This document shows, piece after piece, positions 55,064 to 64,000 of a stretch of 64,000 nucleotides of DNA (positions are counted from its first letter, which is position 1; every line of letters starts with the position of its first letter). A program made the translations under genes and the position numbers. Location: contig PUDQ02000001.1 of NCBI GenBank assembly GCA_002964805.2, positions 6,410,001 to 6,474,000 on the forward strand, written 5' to 3'. Below the pieces are notes generated by a model, which did not search any database, was not told the origin of the DNA, and worked only from the letters and a program-made list of their open reading frames with translations. The DNA comes from Trametes villosa. Taxonomy: Eukaryota; Basidiomycota; Agaricomycetes; Polyporales; Polyporaceae.

Positions 55064-56109
55064 TATTGCGAAGCTATGTACGAATTAAGAGACAAGGTAG
55101 AGACAGCAGAAGAAAGAGGGATTCAGCGACGAAACGGCAGAGGACGCGGTTCGAGCACAAAGTTGCGACACAGGCGCTGCTCGCCCAGGCGCCCGGCCCA
55201 CGTGGCTGCGTCCAAAAAGGGACACAGGCGTCTGCTGGTGCTTAGCGGCGAGGGTTGGCAATTGCGGCTCTTCCCCGACGACCACCCTCCGCCCCTCCCA
55301 GCCCGCCCGTTTTGCCCCTGACGCTTCTCGTAACGTTGGATTAGCTGCTCAAAGCCTTTCCGACCTCGAAATCGCGCTCCTTGAGCCCGAGGAGCCAGCG
55401 GTGGCAGTGTGATTGTGGATCCAAGCGGTGCAATCACTCGATCAGGAAGTCCTTTCCGGTGAGTTGACAAATTCTCCCTTACAATTCTTGCGCCCATCGT
55501 CCAAAGGTCCGCTCGTGAACGCGCGGTATTCAGATCTTCTGGGGCGTCTGTATCTCAGGGCGATGCCACGGTGCTTGCTTCGAGAACACGGCGTACTCAC
55601 GAAGTCGCGTCGACCGCGTGCTCATTAGCGCACGAGGCTTCTTTGGTTTGCGGCTGGATGTATAGCGGGATGGAACGTTGATATCGCGTATAGGGCACCG
55701 AGAGAGTCGCGGGCTTGTGGACCGCATTGGATTGACCGCATACGTGGTTCACACCAAGCTTGAACTTTCTGCAGAGAGGCATCAGTGGTGGATACGCGGA
55801 TCTCTGCAGTGTTTCTCGGGAACGAATATCCTCATAAATATCGGGAGAGGCTTCTCTTGGGTTCCGTTGAAATAATTGGTCCTATGGAAAGGTCCAAGAC
55901 CTAGTATCTGGATAAGAGGATGAGGACGTAGCGGGCTCACAAACGAGGGCACTTACCCGACGCGCGCTTACTGGCCTATGTATATCCACTACCTGCCGCT
56001 CTGTTCGCATTTGAGGAGTACATGGCCGCATCCTTACCTCTCGGTTTCCGAACACTCTTCTAAGTCTTTCCGATGACTCCAGGCTGATTCATCATACAGC
56101 GAACCCATC
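55064..56109. other. Divergent intergenic region, nothing recognised
   Basis: Promoters of the SWIB gene (-) and the F-box gene (+). No other feature is seen. Confidence 0.5.
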
Positions 56110-58671
56110 ATGGCGCCGGTTGATACGCTTCCCACCGAGCTCATCTTACGCATCTTATCCTTCCTCCCTGTGCAAACCTTGCGCAGTGTCAAGCTTATTG
56201 CTCGTCGATGGAACGAGTTTGTCGTCTCCAATCAATCGTCAATATATCACCACGCTGCCGTGCTCCACAACTTCGTGGACTCACTCGACATCCTCCTTCC
56301 AGAAGCGAGCGAAGCACCAGGCCTTCACTTCCTATGCGATGTGCCAGACTGGTACCAGTTTTGTGGGCCTTCTTACCGTTTCTCTCTGAGGTCTCGCATC
56401 GCTCAAGCAGCTCTCCAGGCCGGAAGTCCTTCCAGCTGCAAAAGAACTGGACAGGATCTGGCACGGCGACCACGAAGACCTACGGCAGCTACCCTTACGA
56501 CATCCATCGAATCAAGGTGGATGAGGAGCATGGACTCGTCATAACAACTCACGAGTTCGGCGGCCTGACCGTCTTCGACATGGAAACGACAGAAATCCTA
56601 TGGAGACTGGGCACGGTACGTTCTTCTCCCGTATCGGTCCGTGAGTGCTCTCTGACAGCAGTGATGCGCCCAGGGCCACGTCCGTCGGTACGCCCACTGC
56701 GAATACGAGAACGGCTTCCTGATCTTCGATCGGATCGGCATCTCGAAGGAGGTCTGGCGCCTCGAAACCCTCTACGACGCCGCTGAGGAACCCACCCTCT
56801 GCCGCCCAGACGAGACGCAGACGGACGCGTGGCGAACGGCCGCGCAGGAACACGCCGCGTCCGGCCTCCGCGGGCACTTCCGCCCCTGGGCCCTCATCGA
56901 CACGCCCGAGTTCGGGCGCGCGTACCGCTTCGTCTACCCGGACCTGCTCGTCTCCGGCCTGCGCAAGGCGTACGTGTGGGACGTGCGTTCCGCGCGGCGC
57001 GTGCTCGAGCTCGAGAACGTGCAGGGCGACATCCCCGTCGGCGACATCAACTACGTCGAGCTCAGCGCCGCGCACGTCTTCGTGTGCTCGAGCTCCGCGC
57101 TGCGCGTCTTCAGCCGTGCGACGCGCGCGCTCGTCCTCCAGATCGAGTCATACAAGCTCGTCTACTCCGCAACGCGCCTTGCGGTGCAGCTGGACGGCGC
57201 GATCGCGCGCCACGGCGTCGCCTCCCCTGGCGAGGTCGTCAACCTCCCCGGGGCGCCGACACAAAGCACGGCGCTCTACACCGCGTCCTACGCGGAGTTC
57301 TCCGGAGGTGCGCCCCACTCACGCCTCGGCCCCGCTTCATTCACGTTGAACGCCCCGCGCAGTCCACGTTTCCCGCGACGGCAAGGACGTCGTCGCGCAA
57401 CTCAGCGACAGCCGCGTTATTGTCATCCAGGACTTCATGCGCGTTGTGCGCGGCGAGGTCACGCTCATGCAAGCCGCGCTGGAGATCGGAAAGACGCTCC
57501 CGCGGCGAAACGGCATGGACGAGCACTTCTCGATCTACCTCGCCTTCGAACACGGCCGCATCGGCGCCGTCACCGTACGTCCTCCCCGTCTCCCCTTACC
57601 ACCCCCGCGCTCCTCCAGTTACAGGGCTGACCGCTCCATGCGCCTCATTGTCTGCAGACCTCGGGGGTATACATCCTCACAGTCGACCCGACGCGGCACG
57701 GACTCGTGGACGCGGAGCGCGCCGCGCGCGGCGAAGTCAACGCGAACCGCATCCCGCGCGAGGCGATCGAAGCGGGCCTCTCGTTCCCGCACATCCGCAT
57801 CGCGTGCATGCCGTACTACGCGGACCGCCGCCTGCTCGCGAAGGTGACGTGCGTGCAGATGACGGCGACGAAGCTCTTCCTCGTGTGGGACGCCGCGTAC
57901 CGGCCGGAGGCCGCCGCGCCTGCCAGTGAGCGTGGTGCTGCTGGCCCTGTGCCGGGCCCGAGCACGAGCACGACGCCTGCGCTGGTGCCCGAGGAGGACG
58001 CCGACGTTGATGCTGAGGCCGAGGCGGAGGCAACTGATGCGGACGCGCCGACGGGGGACGACGTCTGGGACGCTCCCGGGATCAACGAGTCGCAGGTGAT
58101 CACGGGCGAGGCTCCCGTTGCAGGGTCGTCCACAGGCACTGCTGCCAACACGAACGTGGTGCCGATTAACTGGGTCCCGCTCGACGACGGAGACGAAGAC
58201 GAGTGGGGGGACGAGGAGTTTGAGATGGATGATGAAGACTTTGACGAGCAGGATCTCATTGACGACCACGTCGCTGCCGCTATTGTGCCCCTTCTCCCGG
58301 AGGCGCGGCAGGATCGTGAGTGGCTGCGACTTCTTCTCCGGGGCGAGGGTGCTGATGTGTATTGGACCGTGGGCGTACAGATGATACTGAGTCGCAGGGC
58401 CCTATCGTATTCTGCATCGACTTCACCCCCGTCTAGGGCCCCGGAATGGAACAGGTTAAGTATAGTTTATGGTATTGGCAGGATTATGTGCTTCGTTCAA
58501 GGATCAAACCCCCTCACCCGTCTTCAGAGTTCGATATTAATTCCGGGCTATCTGTCTCCCTCCGATTTCATTGTACAGCACCTATCGTTATATCATACGG
58601 CAATCTTCTTAAATCGTCCTCCTCCCCGCTCCATTCACAGCCTGCTCTTCTGCCTATCCGGCACGCATTGA
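56110..58671 (+). CDS. F-box protein with WD-like beta-propeller region
   Basis: Exons are 56110-56362, 56419-56615, 56674-57307, 57363-57574 and 57658-58671. The N-terminal F-box is seen as DTLPTELILRILSFLPVQTL, then SVKLIARRWNEFV. Repeated beta-strand segments follow (GLVITTHEFGGLTVFDMET, YVWDVRSARRVLELENVQ, HVFVCSSSALRVFSRATRA, GVYILTVDPTRHGLVDAER), then an acidic Asp/Glu-rich stretch. F-box proteins recruit substrates to SCF ubiquitin ligases; the substrate is unknown. The 3' end is uncertain. After about 58310 the chosen frame looks non-coding, while another frame near 58380-58500 looks protein-like but holds a stop at 58434. A splice from 58315 to 58437 would end the protein at 58459. 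Confidence 0.78.
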
Positions 58672-58702
58672 ACTCGACTCGGGCATGCGAGGGGAGAGAG
58701 GC

Positions 58703-59936
58703 TCACTGCCTGTGCTCGGGCACGAGGTCCTTGCCCTTGCCCTTGGTGAGGAAGTCGCGGAGGTTGGTGAGCGCGCGGACCTCCATCTTCTTCTGCGAGT
58801 CGCACGTCTCGGTGCCCATGTGCGGGAGCAGCGTCGCGTTCGGGAACTCGAGCAGGCGCGGGTTCACCTCCGGCTCGTTGGGGTACACGTCCAGGCCGAC
58901 CGCGCCCAGCTACGCGATCGGACGATGAGCACCAGCAACCAAGCACTTATAGGGACTATAGCACTTACATGCCCATCCTCGAGCGCGCGGATGAGCGCAG
59001 CCTCATCTATGACCTTGCCCCTCGCGGTGTTCACGATAACCGCGCCCCTCTTCAGCTTCCGGATCATCGCCTCGCCCACCAACCCCTCGGTCTCCGTCTT
59101 CAGCGGCACATGCACGCTGAGCACGTCCGCCTGCGCGAGCATCTCGTCGAGCCGCTCCGCGGGGAAGTACTCGCACCACGCGGGCGCGCCGGGCGCGGGG
59201 CGCCGATTGTGGTACACGACGCGCATGGGGAAGGCGTGCACGAACTCGGCGAGGCGCGTGCCGATCCCGCCGAGCCCGAGGATCGCGAGCGTGCGCCCGG
59301 TGAGGTCATGCGCGGCGCCGGGCTTGTGCGACGCCTTCCACTTGCCCGCGCGCAGGTCCTGCTCGGCGTGCGCGAAGAGCCGGAGGGAGGAGATGAGGAG
59401 GTAGAGGGCGGTTGTGGCCGTGGCGTCGTCGACTGCCCCTGGGGTGTTGGAGACGGAGATGCCTACGGGAGGGGTGCAGGTTTACTCAGATCCTGGTTGA
59501 TTGAGAGAAAGACAGATTGGCTAACCTCGCTCTTTGCAGGCGGCGACGTCGATTTGGTCGTAGCCCGCGCCGTTGTGCGCGATCCACTTCACGGAGCTGG
59601 GGAGCTTCGCGACGAGCTCCTTGTCGAAGATGCCGATGTGGTCCGCGGAGACGTTATGCCTGTAGATACCGACGATGCCGTCGTACTTGCCTCCTGACTG
59701 CAGGTTCGCGAAGAAGTCATCCCGATTACGCGAGTCCATGCGCTATGGGAAGGCACGTCAGCTCAGTTTGAACGTCTCTCTGATCGGAGCGAATACACGT
59801 ACAACCACCTCAGCATGGCCCTTGAAGAGCTCCTCGCACTCCTGGTGCGCCCAAACGAGGTCACCTGCGGATTGATCAGTCAAAGGCTGCCTCGACGCGC
59901 CAACAGAAGCTTACCACAAATTAGTACGCGAACCAT
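58703..59936 (-). CDS. D-2-hydroxyacid dehydrogenase (glyoxylate/hydroxypyruvate reductase-like)
   Basis: Exons are 59915-59936, 59803-59864, 59526-59742, 58969-59462 and 58703-58909 (1002 nt, 333 residues). It starts MVRVLICGDLVWAHQE. The substrate-binding region has WIAHNGAGYDQIDV and SVSNTPGAVDDATA. The Rossmann motif is LAILGLGGIGTRLAEF, and the catalytic triad residues lie in VNTARGKVID (Arg), PNEPEVNP (Glu) and LLPHMGTET (His). Family members reduce glyoxylate or hydroxypyruvate with NAD(P)H. In a fungus that makes oxalate this could buffer glyoxylate, an inference from pathway knowledge only. It is convergent with the F-box gene, leaving about 30 bp between stops. Confidence 0.93.
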
Positions 59937-60475
59937 ATCAGCTTGTGTTTAGGCCTATACGATGTATGGACTTTAGACTGTCGTCGTCGTCCTGAAGCCG
60001 CTATCGCGGAGATGGACGATCTTATATGTCCCGTGGCACGCATCTCCGGGCCGTAAGTCCGAGCGGGGAATGCATGACGCGCTGTTGGCTGTACGCTTGC
60101 ACTCGAACCACGTTCAGATGACTCGTCGGGGCGAGCATGCTCTACTAGAGAAGCTGGCGGAGTGGATGTGCGATGGGTGTGCACGAGACGCGCTACCAAT
60201 CTCTCGCGTAAGTCTAGCCAAGCCTTTGACTTTCGGTCCGGATTCGCCGTAACACCGTTCAACTCGACAAACGCTGGAGAGTCGAAGTCGCCGAGGGCAG
60301 CTACTTTCCTTTCCGTGAGCTTTCAGGTATGTCAAAGAGCGAAATGATGTGCGATATTGATACAGGAACATATACAGCCGGAACACCAGTACAAATGATA
60401 CATGACAGAACCTGGCACGGTCGCGCCGTCAGACTGCCTTGATGACGCCCATCTTGGACGACCCACCGCAGAACC
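59937..60475. other. Intergenic, nothing recognised
   Basis: Upstream flank of the dehydrogenase and 3' flank of the transporter. Confidence 0.5.
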
Positions 60476-63123
60476 TCAGTACAGGTATCTGAAGCCCTTT
60501 CTCCTCCTCAAGGCCTCTTCGAAGGTGATACCTTCCAGCTTGGCCGCATCCTCGATACGTTCGCGCCTTGCACCGTTGAGGTTCGCCATCTCCTCTTGAT
60601 CCAGCTGTCTGTTCTGACGGACGAGGAGCTGGCGAATCACTAGCGCAAAACAAGGCCCCTCAGTGAAGCTCGCGAAGTTGAGGAGGACGGTACAGACCTA
60701 TCGATAGGGCTGTGGCAAAGGCCAGCGCCGCGATGCCGATGTACATCGACTGGTGGTAGTCGGGGCCCCATTCCGCCTTCCAGACGTACGCGCTGATCCT
60801 GAAGCACAGGTATAGCCGTGTTAGAGGCGGCACCGCTTCCGGTGTAGGTAAGGCTCACAGGTTCCCGAGGTTTCCAAAGCCGTTGACAATGCCTATTGCC
60901 GCTGCCCGCTTTGCGGGTGGCCGGGGCACAGCGTTCGAGACCCACACCGCGGTGAGTGCAAAGCCTTCCAATTGTCGACGTCAGTCACCACTCATGCGAA
61001 CTTGACTGGTTAGGAGGACGCACCGGCATAACCGCTCGCCATCAGGAACATGGCGACATAGCGTCCACCGATCGAGAACGTCGACACGCCGATGATGTAT
61101 CCGAGGATGACGCCCCACCATGGCGCGCAGTGGTGGAAGAAACGCTCCCCAGTCCGGTCTACACAATGGGCGTGTGAGCGTTCATACTGAGGGCTCGTCA
61201 TGGAAGGCCTCCACGTACCTGCGTGCCAGGCGTTGGCGCAACACACCACGGTGGCGACGATCCATGGCGGCCTGTAAAATTGAACATGCAGTGAGCAACT
61301 ATATTGACTATAGAATGACCATATACTGACGCAGCGAGGAGGAGCGTGACGGTCGTCGAGAAGCCCAGGGTACCGGCAATTCTACGAAGCACGCGACAGA
61401 TTCAGTCCACCGGAGATCCATCACAGACAGCGAGCACCACGCACGTTGGGAAGAAGTTCACGAAGCCGAGCCCAAGAAGCTGCGAACACGTCATGACCGC
61501 GAAGATGGGCACCTTGGGATCTTTCAGGGCCATGACGAGCCCCTTGAGCGCGCTGGGGGCCAGGTGAGCGGCTGCGCGAAGGTGGGTGCAATACAGATAA
61601 CGCACGAGTCTGTTGAGACGTCTGCGTCTGCTTCGCCGGCATCTTCGGCAAGCCGGACTTGGGCGAGACGTCTCTGCGCGGGCGTGAGCCAGCGGGTGTT
61701 GTGTGGCTGGTCGAAGGGTTAGAACATTCCGCGTTTTTCGCCACACTGTCTGCACTGTTGGAACTCACGTAGTCGGGCAGGGCGAAGCTGGTTTCATTGA
61801 ATGTGAGTCGAGCTGAGTAAGGCGGAGAGGATGATCACTCACAGCGCGAAGATGCCTATCGTGACCGTTATAGCACCCTACAACACGAGGAGTGAGCTAC
61901 GCGGGAACGACGGGTGCATCCTCGGAAGTCGCGCACCTCGATATAGAACAGCCTAAAATCGGAATCAGTCGGGGCCGCGATACCGCTGGAGACCGCGCGA
62001 AAACTCACCATCGCCATGCGCGGATGCCCAGCTTCCCCTCCATGCGTGAGAGGATACCGGCAGCCATGAGCTAGAGAAGCGCCATTGACGGCTCGGTTCA
62101 GGAACGCGCGCTCGGTGTTTGAGAGAATTGTGCAACTTACACTCCCGAAGGCGTTCGAGATGAGGAGACCGCCATAGAGAATCGCGGAGCGGAAGGCAAG
62201 CTCCTGTATCATAAGGCCGGTCAAACCACGCGCGAGAAAGGTAAGAGACAGCTGACGCGAACCTTGCGCGTATACCACCTTGATAAGAGGTATATCGACC
62301 CGGGGTAGAAAGCCGCCTGCAGCGTCGTGAGCTAGAGTGACAGTCGTGGGGTAGGCGCCGTACCTCAGGCAGGCCCACGAAAACGCGAGCGGTCAGGATG
62401 CCAGCGTAATTGTGTGCCACCTACAGTAGCATCAGACGAGCTGTAGACTCATGCCACTGGAAAGGTGTAGAACTCACCCCGGTGAGCGCACTGGTCATAC
62501 CCCACAGCATCACACAGATTGGGATGTAATATGAGGGCCTGGAGAGCATAGTGTATGTTTAGTCCGCACCCTGGAGACACCGGGGAAAACAGGCTATAAT
62601 ACCTCGTAATCCGATTGAGAATCTGGTTTTTCGTCACGATGGGCTGCGATACGAGCAGGAATGCAATGCTCACCATGTTTGAGGGTATCTGGGCTGGGAC
62701 ATAGGACGCGTAGAGGATGGCCAGGATCGTCGAGTATTGTACGTCTGCACAGATGAATGAGACTACAGCCGCCTGCGAAGGCCGAAACGGCGCACCACTC
62801 AGCCCTAGGTCCTGCTCGAGCCCCTTGAGGCGCGCCGCACTGACAGCAGTACGCTATACAGCCATTTGTGAGTGTTAGTGGCACATCCACCGACACATCA
62901 CCAGCGGGCCCTCACTCACGTCGATATAGTTCATGATGAAGATGAGCACGATCGTGGGGAGCAGCCTCCAGTCGAGCATCCGCACCAGCTTGCGCTCCGC
63001 AGCCGCGCGCACCTCGAGGTTGAGTAGGTCGCCATCCTCGGACCGCTCGCTGTCGGATGCGGCTGCGGACGCGCGGCGCTCCACCTGCGTGATGGACACC
63101 TCGTCCTTCTCGTTCAGAGACAT
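60476..63123 (-). CDS. MFS transporter, Dal5/anion:cation symporter family
   Basis: Many short exons, the first at about 62920-63123. Spliced by eye it reads from MSLNEKDEVSITQVE to KGFRYLY and stop. The cytosolic N-terminus is followed by the first helix (LPTIVLIFIMNYIDRTAVSA). Next are QYSTILAILYASYVPAQIPS, LWGMTSALTG, GLPEAAFYPGSIYLLSRWYT, SAILYGGLLISNAFGS and WRWLFYIEGAITVTIGIFAL. The second half has VMTCSQLLGLGFVNFFPTIA, VILGYIIGVSTFSIGGRY, NGFGNLGNLISAYVW and a C-terminal cytosolic tail. NYIDR and the R-W-Y-T loop are typical of the Dal5 allantoate/nicotinate permease family of the plasma membrane. The substrate cannot be predicted. Internal exon borders were not all fixed to the base. 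Confidence 0.9.
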
Positions 63124-63860
63124 GCTGGGCGAGCGAGCTGGGGTGAGAGGAAACAGGACGCGTCCTGCCAGGCACGCCCTGTGCCCCCAACGGACACAGG
63201 CTTATAAGGCGGACAGCGCGGTGTATACATATCTGCCCGCGGAGGACCGCCAGCCGCGCTTCTGCGTTGGAAAGCGGGGCAGGTGACCAGCTCTATCCAC
63301 GATGAAGTCAGTGGGCTGCCCTCGCTGTGGGGAGAACTCACGGCATCATCTGTCCAAGTTCGCCGGCTAGTGGCTTCTGGTGGGTGTCAGCTGAGGGCTT
63401 CTGCGGGCGCATGCAGTAGGTACGTTCTGGCGCTTCCCGATCTACGAGTTGCCGTTGAAGGCAGGCGTGACTGCATGGATGATGAAACCGGCTCTGCGGC
63501 TTAGGGTCTCTGCTTTCAAGTGTGACCGAGGATGACCGGGTTCACGAGGTCAGCAGAGGCCACTGAATTGGCGTCGTACCTGCAAAACAATTTGAAGGAA
63601 GAGAAGACGGCCCGGCATTGTAGCTTCGTCCAGTGGCACCAAGGCACCGTGGAGAATCCGACCTACCTCGCATGATTGGCTCACACCGGCTCCTCGCACG
63701 CTGCTAAGTTTGACCCCCACAAAAAGCGTTCATTACGTTACGGTCGTCGCACATATAATACATCGTGAGGTTCTCCCGAGCCGCGTTCAGGTCTTCGTCG
63801 TAAAATGGTCGTGTCGTTGTCTACTCGTCTCCGGGACGGTGACGGAGTCGTTGTCGTCGC
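63124..63860. other. Intergenic, nothing recognised
   Basis: Transporter promoter and 3' flank of the last gene. Confidence 0.5.
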
Positions 63861-64000
63861 TCAAGCGAAGGCAGAGCCCTTGGCGGCCTTGATCCAGGCG
63901 GAGTCGGCGTTGGGGAACTGGCACACCATGTCAGCATGGTACCAAATATCGCGGGAAGGAAGAAGCTGACCTGGAAGGCCATGACACCGCCGTTCCAGCC
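63861..64000 (-). CDS. 3' end of an unidentified gene, truncated by window edge
   Basis: Two exon pieces, 63971-64000 and 63861-63917, joined over a GT-AG intron, give a C-terminus GWNGGVMAFQ then FPNADSAWIKAAKGSAFA and stop. The Trp- and Gly-rich end resembles the last strand and helix of a TIM-barrel hydrolase, but too little is present to name the family. Confidence 0.55.
   Translation of the reverse strand, partial: LERRCHGLPGQLLPSRDIWYHADMVCQFPNADSAWIKAAKGSAFA

Noticed and set aside
1..64000. CRISPR arrays, bacterial operons or riboswitches
   Set aside because: No regularly spaced direct repeats. Introns, tRNA introns and LTR elements show this is fungal nuclear DNA.

Overview
The window is nuclear DNA of a filamentous basidiomycete. 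I infer a wood-decay Agaricomycete, probably Polyporales-like. The grounds are GC-rich coding sequence, many GT-AG introns of about 50-70 nt, intron-bearing tRNA genes, a secreted bicupin oxalate decarboxylase, two FunK1-type fungal kinases, and Ty3 and Ty1/copia retrotransposons. The species cannot be named from sequence alone. Gene models were spliced by eye. Where an intact model is claimed, the exon lengths sum to a multiple of three.

Layout: 1-5913 is the 3' part of a Ty3/gypsy chromovirus (gag end, pol with a frameshift, chromodomain, an extra third ORF, 3' LTR). 7.3-10.6 kb holds an uncharacterised three-exon gene, a tRNA-His and the cornichon/ERV14 cargo receptor. 11.5-41 kb is a dynamic region built from a multi-exon gene family (helical N-terminus, EF-hand, beta-rich domain, ZZ-type zinc finger, coiled coil). 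Copy 1 (+) is intact but C-terminally shortened. Copy 2 (-) is a pseudogene. Copy 3 (-) is full length. Copy 4 (+) is a small fragment with an internal inversion. N-acetylglucosamine kinase is interleaved as one intact gene, one decayed inverted copy and one roughly 65-bp stub. A Copia element (22036-28383, perfect 5-bp target duplication) sits 175 bp upstream of copy 2. An RRM/ALY-like gene and a tRNA-Gln follow copy 3.

41.4-46.6 kb carries two cupin genes: a small YjlB-like single cupin and a 14-exon oxalate decarboxylase. 47.1-53.3 kb holds two divergent FunK1 kinases; the second has lost the DFG-type aspartate and is probably a pseudokinase. 54.2-63.1 kb is more ordinary: a DEK-C/SWIB chromatin protein, an F-box/beta-propeller protein, a D-2-hydroxyacid dehydrogenase and a Dal5-type MFS transporter. 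The last 140 bp are the 3' end of another gene on the minus strand.

The best candidate for a poorly described system is the EF-hand/ZZ family cluster. It has near-identical exon lengths between paralogues but very different low-complexity inserts and C-termini, and copies in every state from intact to fragment. That is birth-and-death behaviour. A role in signalling or in self/non-self recognition is inference only.
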